NCBI GenBank assembly: GCA_025453925.1
Contig: JALOPK010000240.1
Location: 1-5,549 of the forward strand
Length of the DNA: 5,549 bases
Direction of reading: 5' to 3'
From: Candidatus Eiseniibacteriota bacterium
Lineage (GTDB): Bacteria > JAFGKV01
Positions 1 to 5,549 of this stretch are shown here, piece after piece. The first letter of the stretch is position 1; each line of letters begins with the position of its first letter. Below the pieces are notes generated by a model. It made no database searches. It saw nothing but the letters and a program-made list of their open reading frames with translations, and was not told where the DNA came from. Both the position numbers and the translations under genes were made by a program.

Positions 1-174
1 CGCGATGAAGACCCCATCGCTATCGACAACTTCCACGACGTCTCCCGAAATAGGCGCGCCCTCCAGCCTGCAGACCGCGCCTTCGAACACCCATGGGTGA
101 CCGCGGCGAATGGTGACATCCTTCCCTGGCCGCAACTGCATGAGGCCATCCGCTGTGTGATTGAGTGCTTCCAC
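1..174 (-). CDS. RlmI-family 23S rRNA methyltransferase, N-terminal PUA part (truncated by window edge)
   Basis: Reading the minus strand from a GTG at 174-172 gives 58 uninterrupted codons to the window edge. The product matches the N-terminal PUA domain of the RlmI/COG1092 class of SAM-dependent rRNA methyltransferases: a 'LRPGK' strand (residues 14-18), the basic 'RRGHPWVFEGAV' motif (23-34), then 'GDVVEVVDSDGVFIA' (44-58). In this family the PUA domain binds RNA, and a C-terminal Rossmann domain, off the window here, transfers methyl to a 23S rRNA cytosine in E. coli RlmI. The start is chosen because GGAGGA lies at 186-181, 7 nt upstream; ATG at codon 12 is possible but has no such site. 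An overlapping minus-strand reading from an upstream ATG in another frame is a shadow. The gene diverges from fbp. The family is fairly clear from these motifs; the exact target base is not. Confidence 0.82.
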   Translation of the reverse strand, partial: MEALNHTADGLMQLRPGKDVTIRRGHPWVFEGAVCRLEGAPISGDVVEVVDSDGVFIA

Positions 175-180
175 CGTTCG

Positions 181-186
181 TCCTCC
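181..186 (-). promoter_or_regulatory. Ribosome binding site of the RlmI-family gene
   Basis: GGAGGA on the minus strand, 7 nt before the GTG at 174. It decides the GTG start over the ATG at codon 12 and over an out-of-frame ATG at 188. Confidence 0.6.
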
Positions 187-209
187 ATGGGTCAAGTGCG
201 CCGAAGTCC

Positions 210-238
210 TTGCTTGGTCGTTGGCATCCTCCTAAACT
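210..238 (+). promoter_or_regulatory. Candidate sigma70-type promoter for fbp
   Basis: TTGCTT at 210-215 (3 of 6 matches to TTGACA) is followed after exactly 17 nt by TAAACT at 233-238 (4 of 6 matches to TATAAT). It lies in the only non-coding space upstream of fbp, about 80 nt before its ATG. The -35 is weak and short motifs like this occur by chance. An alternative -35, TTGGCA at 221-226, is a better hexamer but has no -10 at a suitable distance. The minus-strand gene must also start transcription from this spacer, so its promoter would overlap. Confidence 0.3.
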
Positions 239-279
239 ACGCCCGCTGAACGGCTTCCCCAAGGCAACCCTGCACATGA

Positions 280-318
280 GGGCGCCTGATTCACCGAACC
301 CAGCCCCAGGAGGCGCCC
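280..318 (+). promoter_or_regulatory. Hairpin overlapping the fbp Shine-Dalgarno site
   Basis: GGGCGCCT at 280-287 is perfectly complementary to AGGCGCCC at 311-318, with a 23-nt loop (288-310). The SD of fbp is AGGAGG at 308-313, 6 nt before the ATG at 320. The 3' arm therefore pairs the last three SD bases and all but one base of the spacer to the start codon. If formed in the mRNA, this stem of seven G-C pairs and one A-U pair would hinder ribosome entry. The complementarity is seen directly; a regulatory role is inference. Confidence 0.4.
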
Positions 319-319
319 A

Positions 320-1345
320 ATGCCCGAGGACAGAGTTATCTCCCTGGACCGCTTCATCATTGAGCAGGAACGTCTCTACCCCGAGGCCACTGGCAAGTTC
401 TCCAACATACTCTACGACATCGCGCTGGCGGCGAAGGTCGTGACACGGGAGGTACGGCGGGCGGGAATCACCGACATCCTCGGACGAGCAGGCAGGGCCA
501 ATGTGTACGGTGAGGATGTCACGAAACTCGACAACTTCGCAAACAACGTGTTCATCCATGCTACCGAGCACAGCGGCAACGTCTGTATCATGGCCAGCGA
601 GGAGAACGAGGGGTGCGTCGAGATTCCCCCCGAGTACCCCACGGGCAACTACGCACTGCTGATGGATCCCCTCGATGGATCATCCAACATCGACGTGAAC
701 GTCGCGATCGGGACGATCTTCTCCCTCCACCGGAAGGTATCCAAGGGGCCAAGGGGTGCGATCGAGGATTGCCTGCAGCCCGGGCGGAAACAGGTGGGGG
801 CAGGGTATGTGGTGTATGGATCCAGCACCATGCTTGTGTACACGACAGGCTCAGGTGTGCATGGATTCACGCTGGATCCTACCCTCGGCGAGTTCGTGCT
901 GAGCCACCGCAACATCCGGATTCCGGAGCGGTCGGCATACATCAGTGCCAACGAGTCCAACTACCCGAAGTGGCCCACCGAGGTGCGGTCCTACATCGAC
1001 CATCTCCGCAAACGATCTTACAGCAGCCGGTACATTGGATCTCTGGTCGCCGACTTCCATCGCAATCTTCTGAAGGGTGGGATGTTCTTATACCCGCCCG
1101 ACCTGAAGTCACCTAAGGGCAAGCTCCGCCTTCTGTATGAAGCGGCGCCACTCGCCTTTGTCGTCGAGCAGGCGGGAGGATACGCAAGCGACGGTAACGG
1201 CCCGATTCTTGACCTCCAACCGGAGCAGCTCCACCAGCGGGTACCCCTCTACATCGGGAGCCCCTTCGAGACAAGGGAGGCGGAAGCCTGGCTCAGCGGG
1301 AGGAGACGACCGGCCAGTGAACCCGTCGCCTCCCCGAGGGACTGA
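320..1345 (+). CDS. fbp: Class I fructose-1,6-bisphosphatase
   Basis: A cytoplasmic enzyme of gluconeogenesis (and of the Calvin cycle where present) that hydrolyses fructose-1,6-bisphosphate to fructose-6-phosphate and phosphate, using divalent metal. At 341 residues it is the usual family length. Visible signatures are 'GEDVTKLD' (64-71), the acidic metal-site segment 'MASEE' (91-95), the hallmark 'MDPLDGSSNID' (115-125) followed by 'GTIFSL' (131-136), 'YSSRYIGSLVADFHRNL' (234-250) with 'KGGMFLYP' (252-259), and 'KLRLLYEAAPLAF' (268-280) with the metal-ligand Glu274, then 'EQAGGYASDG' (283-292). All key residues look intact. The last 14 or so residues (from about 328) are a basic, proline-rich extension. 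The start is ATG at 320 with AGGAGG 6 nt upstream. It is the first gene of a plus-strand cluster, followed after 65 nt by an EIIA gene without an evident terminator. Confidence 0.97.
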   Translation: MPEDRVISLDRFIIEQERLYPEATGKFSNILYDIALAAKVVTREVRRAGITDILGRAGRANVYGEDVTKLDNFANNVFIHATEHSGNVCIMASEENEGCVEIPPEYPTGNYALLMDPLDGSSNIDVNVAIGTIFSLHRKVSKGPRGAIEDCLQPGRKQVGAGYVVYGSSTMLVYTTGSGVHGFTLDPTLGEFVLSHRNIRIPERSAYISANESNYPKWPTEVRSYIDHLRKRSYSSRYIGSLVADFHRNLLKGGMFLYPPDLKSPKGKLRLLYEAAPLAFVVEQAGGYASDGNGPILDLQPEQLHQRVPLYIGSPFETREAEAWLSGRRRPASEPVASPRD

Positions 1346-1363
1346 ACCCGCACCGTCCATCCT

Positions 1364-1371
1364 TAAGGAGG
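1364..1371 (+). promoter_or_regulatory. Strong Shine-Dalgarno sequence TAAGGAGG between fbp and EIIA
   Basis: TAAGGAGG is near-perfect anti-SD complement, but it sits 39 nt upstream of the EIIA start, too far to serve it. It is 4 nt upstream of a GTG at 1376 that opens a 12-codon ORF. The EIIA start has its own weaker site, GAGGG at 1400-1404, 6 nt before GTG 1411. Confidence 0.5.
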
Positions 1372-1375
1372 AAGT

Positions 1376-1414
1376 GTGCTCATCCGAACAAAGGCTCCTG
1401 AGGGTGACGTGTGA
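1376..1414 (+). CDS. Possible 12-codon leader ORF coupled to EIIA
   Basis: GTG at 1376 opens a reading frame for the 12-residue peptide MLIRTKAPEGDV (GTG read as Met), ending at TGA 1412-1414. It lies 4 nt after TAAGGAGG (1364-1371). Its stop overlaps the EIIA GTG start at 1411 as GTGA, the same geometry as the ATGA overlap between EIIA and the antiporter. Terminating ribosomes could therefore re-initiate on EIIA. The peptide resembles nothing I recognise and has no run of one amino acid suggesting attenuation. The strong SD and exact overlap are the only evidence, and chance is possible. Confidence 0.3.
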   Translation: MLIRTKAPEGDV

Positions 1415-1884
1415 AGATCGCCCAATACCTGCCCGAAGAAGCGATCATACCCACTCTCACCGTGAGCAACAAGCTCGAGGCACTGCGCCACATGCTTCGC
1501 GCCATGAATGCACTAGGGTATCTGAGCGATCCCGCACAGGCGGAGCACGACCTGTTGACCCGGGAGGCCAGAATGACCACGGGCATCGGGCACGGAATCG
1601 CCGTCCCCCATGCCCGCACGGCCAGCGTCACGGCGTTGCACGCCGTTCTGGCTCGACACGCAGATGGGCTGGACTGGGCCGCCCTGGATGGCAGGCCCGT
1701 GCACTTCATTCTGTTAGCCCTTTCACCGTCTGATGCACCCGGTCCACACCTTCAGTTCGTCGCGTCCATGGCTCGGCTCATGCATGACGGTGAGGTGTAC
1801 GCAAGCCTTCTCGCGGCGCCTACGGCCCGCCGGATGCACGGAATCGTCTCCCCACCCAAGCGAAAGGGGCTGTTCCGGCCATGA
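1411..1884 (+). CDS. PTS EIIA protein, fructose/nitrogen-regulatory (PtsN-like) type
   Basis: A 157-residue soluble single-domain EIIA. In this family a histidine accepts phosphate from HPr/NPr. Stand-alone members usually regulate rather than transport sugar: E. coli EIIA-Ntr binds TrkA and KdpD to control potassium. Here 'TTGIGHGIAVPHAR' (56-69) is the active-site loop, with His67 the expected phosphorylation site. 'LDGRPVHFILLALSP' (92-106) and 'HLQFVASMARLMHD' (113-126) match the family core. The usual C-terminal helix is short and replaced by a basic tail ending 'PPKRKGLFRP'. In-frame stops at 1399 and 1405 force the start to GTG 1411, which has GAGGG 6 nt upstream. The stop overlaps the antiporter start by ATGA. 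No EIIB, EIIC, HPr or EI is in the window, favouring a regulatory role. The domain is clear; the partner is inferred. Confidence 0.92.
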   Translation: MKIAQYLPEEAIIPTLTVSNKLEALRHMLRAMNALGYLSDPAQAEHDLLTREARMTTGIGHGIAVPHARTASVTALHAVLARHADGLDWAALDGRPVHFILLALSPSDAPGPHLQFVASMARLMHDGEVYASLLAAPTARRMHGIVSPPKRKGLFRP

Positions 1885-3554
1885 GAGCCCTCCTCCTTTT
1901 GCTTGCGCTTTGCGTGTGGGCCGTGCCCGCGTGTGCCGAGGCAACCGAAGGCCAGGACACGCCGGATTTGATGGTGCAACTGGTTTTGCAGCTCGCCATT
2001 GTCATCTTCGCTGCGAAGTTCGTCGGCGAGTTGGTGGAACGTCGTTTGCACCAGCCTGCAGTCCTGGGCGAGCTCATTGCCGGCACGATCATTGGGCCGT
2101 ATGCACTAGGTTCTATCCACCTCCCTGGCATCGGGCCGCTCTTCCCTCGACCAGACCCAACTGCGGCCTTGCCCGTGTCGCCAGAGCTCTACGCCATCGC
2201 CACGCTCGCCTCCATCGTTCTGCTGTTTCTCTCCGGCCTCGAGACGGACTTGGCGACGTTCCTCAAGTACTCTGTGGCGGGAACCGTTGTGGGTCTCGGG
2301 GGGGTGATCTTCTCGTTTGCCTTCGGTGACTGGATTACCGTGCTGCTCGGTTTCGCAGACGGTTTCATGGATCCCATCGCGCTCTTCATGGGCGCGGTCT
2401 CGACGGCGACCTCCGTGGGGATCACGGCCCGCATCCTGTCCGAACAGCGGAAGATGGACACGCCCGAAGGCGTGACCATCCTTGCGGGCGCCGTCATCGA
2501 CGATGTGCTCGGCATCATCGTGCTCGCGCTGGTCATCGGCATCTCCCGGGTCAGAGGCGGTGGGGGAGCCCTGGATTGGGGAGCCATCGGCCTCATTGCA
2601 GTCAAGGCATTCGGCTTCTGGTTGGGCTCCATGGCGATCGGACTCGCCGTCGCCAAGCGGGTATCCGGGCTGTTGAAGTGGCTGCGATCCAGGGAGACCA
2701 TGGGCGCGGTCGCTTTCGGCTTCGCTCTGCTATTGAGCGGCTTGGCGGAAAAGGCCGGTCTCGCCATGATAATCGGAGCGTATGTGATGGGCCTCTCGCT
2801 GTCGCGGGTGGACATCGCCCACGAGCTTCGGGATCGTCTGTCATCGATCTACAGTCTGCTGGTCCCGATCTTCTTCTGCGTGATGGGCATGCTCGTTGAC
2901 TTCTCCTCCATGGGGCATGTCCTGGTCTTTGGGCTCATCTCTACCATCCTGGCCGCACTGGCCAAACTCCTTGGATGTGGAGCCGCGGCCCTTCTGGTCG
3001 GGTTCAACCTCCGTGGCGCCGCCAGGGTGGGGTCAGGCATGCTCCCACGGGGTGAGGTGGCGCTGATCGTTGCGGGCGTGGGGTTGGCGGCGGGGGCCGT
3101 CACTCAAGACATGTTTGGGGTGGCCATCATGATGACACTGGTGACCACGCTGGCGGCGCCTCCCCTCCTCGTTCGACTCGTTAGGGGGGGATCGGGGCTG
3201 CGGTCGCGAAAAGGTCAGACCGCCGAGTCCGAAGTGGAGCCCATCACGCTCGACTTGCCCACCGTCGATGTGGCGGAGTTCATCCTGTCCCGGATTCTCG
3301 ATTCGTTCGTCCGGGAGGAGTTCTTCGTTCACCGCATGGATCCGGCGGCGGGGCTCTACCAGGTCCGCAAGGAGGATATCGCGCTGACGATTCGCCGCGA
3401 CAGAAGCGCTCTGCGTTTCACATCCCGTCCAGAGGACCGGGATGTCGTCCGGATGTTCGTTCTGGAGGAGATCGCAACTCTTCAGGAACTTCTCACGGGC
3501 CTGAGTAGGCTGGACTCCATGAAAGATCTTGGCGCGCGGCTGCTGCTGGACTAG
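1881..3554 (+). CDS. CPA2-family cation/proton antiporter with unusual C-terminal soluble domain
   Basis: A 557-residue inner-membrane antiporter exchanging Na+ or K+ for H+. Residues 1-19 resemble a signal peptide (Arg2, Leu-rich core, A-C-A before Glu20), which would place the N-terminus outside. About 13 hydrophobic segments follow from residue 30 to 433. Family marks are 'LHQPAVLGELIAGTIIGP' (56-73), 'LLFLSGLETDL' (114-124), 'STATSVGITARIL' (174-186), the ion-binding Asp pair in 'AVIDDVLGIIVLA' (204-216, Asp207-Asp208) and 'MLPRGEVALI' (387-396). Residues 440-557 are a soluble tail with no visible Rossmann or RCK (TrkA-N) motif; it contains 'FILSRILDSFVREEFF' (467-482) and an alternating charged/hydrophobic segment. 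Start ATG 1881 overlaps the EIIA stop by ATGA, with a weak AAAGGGG 11 nt upstream; Met31 has no SD. The ion specificity cannot be read from sequence. EIIA linkage suggests PTS control. Confidence 0.92.
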   Translation: MRALLLLLALCVWAVPACAEATEGQDTPDLMVQLVLQLAIVIFAAKFVGELVERRLHQPAVLGELIAGTIIGPYALGSIHLPGIGPLFPRPDPTAALPVSPELYAIATLASIVLLFLSGLETDLATFLKYSVAGTVVGLGGVIFSFAFGDWITVLLGFADGFMDPIALFMGAVSTATSVGITARILSEQRKMDTPEGVTILAGAVIDDVLGIIVLALVIGISRVRGGGGALDWGAIGLIAVKAFGFWLGSMAIGLAVAKRVSGLLKWLRSRETMGAVAFGFALLLSGLAEKAGLAMIIGAYVMGLSLSRVDIAHELRDRLSSIYSLLVPIFFCVMGMLVDFSSMGHVLVFGLISTILAALAKLLGCGAAALLVGFNLRGAARVGSGMLPRGEVALIVAGVGLAAGAVTQDMFGVAIMMTLVTTLAAPPLLVRLVRGGSGLRSRKGQTAESEVEPITLDLPTVDVAEFILSRILDSFVREEFFVHRMDPAAGLYQVRKEDIALTIRRDRSALRFTSRPEDRDVVRMFVLEEIATLQELLTGLSRLDSMKDLGARLLLD

Positions 3555-3570
3555 GTCGAACTACTCGATC

Positions 3571-3589
3571 GCGCTCCGCGGCGGGGCGC
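3571..3589 (+). terminator. Hairpin after the antiporter gene, possible transcript end
   Basis: GCGCTCC (3571-3577) pairs with GGGGCGC (3583-3589), 7 bp including one U-G, around a 5-nt loop, 17 nt after the antiporter stop. No T-run follows (ACCCATCT), so it is not a canonical intrinsic terminator. It may stabilise the mRNA 3' end or act with Rho. Confidence 0.25.
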
Positions 3590-3653
3590 ACCCATCTGCC
3601 CCCGGTCGCCCTGATGAGTCGCGGGAATCCCTACGTGGATGATTGCCTCGCGT

Positions 3654-3677
3654 CCAGTCCCCGGCAGATCGGACTGG
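3654..3677. terminator. Perfect 7-bp inverted repeat in the convergent spacer
   Basis: CCAGTCC (3654-3660) and GGACTGG (3671-3677) are exact inverted copies with a 10-nt loop. They lie midway between two convergent genes, so the hairpin would form in transcripts from either strand. It has no adjacent T-run on either strand. It may be a bidirectional transcription end or a binding palindrome. The rest of 3555-3808 shows no convincing gene. Confidence 0.28.
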
Positions 3678-3808
3678 TCCCGGGCGTGCATTTGCCGCCT
3701 GCCATCCGCACCGTCCCCGGAAAAAGGCGACCCGTGAGTGCCGAAAGGCGTATGCTGAGCCGCGAAACCGTTGGTTCTTAGACTCCACTGCAGCGTGCGG
3801 CAGTCGTG

Positions 3809-5549
3809 CTATTCCTCCTCCGGACACACTACGACACGATCAAACCCCACGATGCCTCCCCCTCGCGCTGCCAGGGCCACTGCGCCCAGGGGAGGGAGCC
3901 GCAGCTGCATGGCATACTGGTACTCCGCCACGACCTCGCCGTTCAGCATGCCGGCGAGATGGGTTTCATCAACAACCACCGCGATCGAGTTCCACCCATC
4001 GGCAAGGAACATGCCATGCCCGCCCGCGCTGCAGGGGAACCACACCCCAGTCGCTGCAACTCTCGCCTCGAGCCTGACGGCGCCATCGTGCCCCAGTGAG
4101 ACGGACACGGCGTCGCACGACGTTCCCTCGACGGGTATGGTTCTGCCGGGCGGAAGCACGAGCCACACCCAGGCCATGGTATCGTCCAGCCCCAGCAGCA
4201 CATCCACCTGACCTCGGCTGGAGCCTTGGTAGTCCAGCGCGTGCTCCGACCACGCAGTGGCCCCCACAGCGATGTTCTGCGCTACGTAGCGGCCATTCGT
4301 GACGGTCCAGGTGCCGGCATTGGCGGGTTGCCAATCCACCGCCTCGCCCGAGTTGAATGTCTCCGCGTACATCGGAGCGGCGCACCCCGCCGCACCGACA
4401 TCGAGGGCAATGTCCGTAGTGTCCGCGCCTCCGTTGGAACCCACGACCGCTTGACCCTGAACAGATCCGGGTATGAGTCCGGCCCGGTTCACGGTCAGAA
4501 CGGGGTAGGTCTGCTCACCTTGCTCCAAAACGCCGGAAGAAGGATCCATCGAGCACCATGCAGGAGCGGCGGTCACTGTCCACGCGAGTACACCCGTGCC
4601 GGCGTTTGTGACGGTGACCAGCGCCGAGTCGGTGTCGGCCGGCAGATAGAACTCGTCGGGAGTCACGTCGAGCGAGGGTTGCCCCGGGACAACGACGGTG
4701 AGAACTAGATCGACGGGGGACTGGCCGCCGTTGAACCAGATCCCGGTGCGCACGAGTCCCGACGGAAGCCCGCCGATATCCACCGAAATGGCCACGGGCT
4801 GATTCTCGAAGGGGGCGATGATGCCGGATGCTGGAGCCACCGTAATCCAGGCCTCATCCCATGCGGCACTCCAGGTCAGTGGAGAAGTACCGCAGTTTGT
4901 TACCGTGCACTGGGTCGATGAGGACGCGGCGCCGATATGGACGGAATCGGGTTCAACAGCAAGACACACCGGACCGGGCACCAGAACGTCGACATGCACG
5001 AGAAACGACACACTCCCCGTGCCGAGGATCATGACCGCCGAATACTGCCCGGGGGGCAGCCCGGTGGTGTCCGCGTGCACTCTGAGCGCACCGAATCCTC
5101 CCTCCGCCACGATCCCGCCGGACGGCAGCGGTGTGAGCCACGCGGCCGTGGTTGACGCTTCCCATGCCAGGTCTCCACATCCCACGTTCTGAATGGAGAG
5201 GGTGTCCTCGAAGTCAGGCGCAAACAGAACCAGCGAGTCTGGGATGGTGCTCCCCATCTCGGGAGCCACTTCCATGCGGGCGACGACTGGCACGCTGAAG
5301 CCCCCTGCCTCGAAGACGATCATTCCCCAATGCGTGCCCGGATCATAGCCAGCCCGCGAGACCACGGTGACCCACACGGTCTGCGGTGAGCCACCGATGA
5401 CTCCGCTCTGCGGGGAAACATCGAGCCACGGCTCCTGTGTGGCAGCCGTCCAGCCCAGCGGCAGCGTGGTTACCCCGGCAAGGGTGACGGCATGCTGGTT
5501 GGTGCCGCAGGGAAACAGCAATGACTCCGGTTCTGCGATGAATGCCGCG
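3809..5549 (-). CDS. Large secreted-type protein with BACON-like Ig repeats and a C-terminal lectin-like domain (5' end beyond window)
   Basis: Open from the right edge to TAG at 3811-3809: 579 residues visible, N-terminus missing. A TTG at 5521 could be called as a start, but the frame stays open upstream and that TTG falls inside the first repeat, so it is not the start. Residues are numbered here from that TTG. Four tandem Ig-like units have conserved 'LxW-x7-W' pairs at W24/W32, W120/W128, W217/W225 and W314/W322, then 'PxSGxI', a 'GLPPG' turn and 'G' strands. This resembles BACON or related extracellular beta-sandwich modules. Residues 384-570 resemble a concanavalin/LamG-type jelly roll: 'ETFNSGEAVDWQPANAGTW' (387-405), with Cys380, 469, 497 and 566 that could form two disulfides. 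The end 'VCPEEE' has no sorting motif that I recognise. Likely exported and binding glycans or surfaces; no catalytic motif is visible. It converges on the antiporter gene, with no evident functional link. Confidence 0.85.
   Translation of the reverse strand, partial: AAFIAEPESLLFPCGTNQHAVTLAGVTTLPLGWTAATQEPWLDVSPQSGVIGGSPQTVWVTVVSRAGYDPGTHWGMIVFEAGGFSVPVVARMEVAPEMGSTIPDSLVLFAPDFEDTLSIQNVGCGDLAWEASTTAAWLTPLPSGGIVAEGGFGALRVHADTTGLPPGQYSAVMILGTGSVSFLVHVDVLVPGPVCLAVEPDSVHIGAASSSTQCTVTNCGTSPLTWSAAWDEAWITVAPASGIIAPFENQPVAISVDIGGLPSGLVRTGIWFNGGQSPVDLVLTVVVPGQPSLDVTPDEFYLPADTDSALVTVTNAGTGVLAWTVTAAPAWCSMDPSSGVLEQGEQTYPVLTVNRAGLIPGSVQGQAVVGSNGGADTTDIALDVGAAGCAAPMYAETFNSGEAVDWQPANAGTWTVTNGRYVAQNIAVGATAWSEHALDYQGSSRGQVDVLLGLDDTMAWVWLVLPPGRTIPVEGTSCDAVSVSLGHDGAVRLEARVAATGVWFPCSAGGHGMFLADGWNSIAVVVDETHLAGMLNGEVVAEYQYAMQLRLPPLGAVALAARGGGIVGFDRVVVCPEEE
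4394..5548 (-). repeat. Four degenerate tandem Ig-like/BACON-like protein repeats
   Basis: Approximate units on the minus strand: 5548-5252, 5251-4970, 4969-4682 and 4681-4394. Each encodes about 95-97 residues. The second Trp of each unit (W32, W128, W225, W322) recurs every 96-97 residues, and the paired Trp always sits 8 residues earlier. Shared features are Trp, an aliphatic or Cys residue, Pro-x-Ser-Gly-Val/Ile, and a Gly-Leu-Pro-x-Gly turn (degenerate in units 1 and 4). DNA identity between units is low, so these are old duplications rather than recent ones. More units may lie beyond the right edge. Confidence 0.75.

Noticed and set aside
20-571. 183-codon minus-strand ORF across the methyltransferase/fbp spacer
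   Set aside because: It runs antisense through fbp and out of frame with the clear RlmI-family reading; its product is low-complexity and Arg/Gly-rich, resembling no family.
2189-2815. 208-codon minus-strand ORF inside the antiporter gene
   Set aside because: It is rich in Pro, Ala, Ser, Thr and Met, typical of the antisense of a membrane-protein gene; the plus-strand antiporter has full family motifs.
3721-3749. Possible intrinsic terminator for the minus-strand gene: T5 on the minus strand (3725-3721) after GC-rich sequence
   Set aside because: No stem longer than 3 bp directly precedes the T-run; the small GCC-loop-GGC hairpin at 3740-3749 is too weak and too far away.
3611-3768. Hammerhead-ribozyme-like core: CTGATGAG at 3611-3618 and GCGAAAC at 3762-3768
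   Set aside because: The two pieces are over 140 nt apart and the flanks do not pair to form stem II, so the match is chance.
3643-4211. Plus-strand ORFs of 144-146 codons at the convergent spacer and overlapping the repeat protein gene
   Set aside because: The products are Pro/Arg/Ser/Thr-rich without domains or SD sites and lie antisense to the well-supported lectin-like domain.
4226-5192. Plus-strand ORFs of 124-160 codons within the repeat protein
   Set aside because: The minus-strand frame is continuous for 579 codons with a regular repeat pattern, so these are shadows.
5519-5521. TTG as start codon of the repeat protein
   Set aside because: The frame is open upstream to the window edge and the TTG lies within the first repeat unit, so the true start is outside the window.

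Overview
The window is GC-rich bacterial DNA with tightly packed genes and well-formed Shine-Dalgarno (SD) sequences (AGGAGG, TAAGGAGG, GGAGGA) before several starts. No taxonomic marker is complete. The mix of a class I fructose-1,6-bisphosphatase, a PTS EIIA protein beside a CPA2 antiporter, and a large secreted-type protein made of Ig-like/BACON-like repeats plus a lectin-like domain would suit a Gram-negative-type bacterium, perhaps one of the poorly cultured FCB-group lineages. That placement is inference only.

Layout. At the left edge, on the minus strand, is the first 58 codons of an RlmI-family (PUA domain plus SAM methyltransferase) gene. It starts at a GTG at 174 with a good SD, and its coding region lies entirely in nt 1-174. 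A 145-nt divergent spacer (175-319) follows, holding a plausible promoter and an 8-bp hairpin that would pair part of the SD of the next gene.

Then comes a plus-strand cluster: fbp (320-1345), a possible 12-codon leader ORF (1376-1414), a PTS EIIA (fructose/Ntr-type) protein (1411-1884) and a CPA2-type cation/proton antiporter (1881-3554). The leader/EIIA junction is a GTGA overlap and the EIIA/antiporter junction is an ATGA overlap, so translation is probably coupled. I see no terminator between fbp and EIIA, so a single transcript is likely. The arrangement suggests carbon or energy status, read as phosphorylation of EIIA His67, acting on ion transport. The antiporter's roughly 118-residue soluble tail, which shows no recognisable RCK/TrkA-N sequence, is a possible receiving domain. 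This is the most interesting hypothesis in the window.

A 254-nt convergent spacer (3555-3808) carries two hairpins without U-tracts. The rest of the window (3809-5549) is, on the minus strand, the C-terminal part of a large protein that is open through the right edge. It has four Ig-like/BACON-like units with a strict Trp-Trp signature and a period of 96-97 residues, then a C-terminal jelly-roll lectin-like domain. No tRNA, rRNA, CRISPR array, insertion sequence or attachment site was seen.
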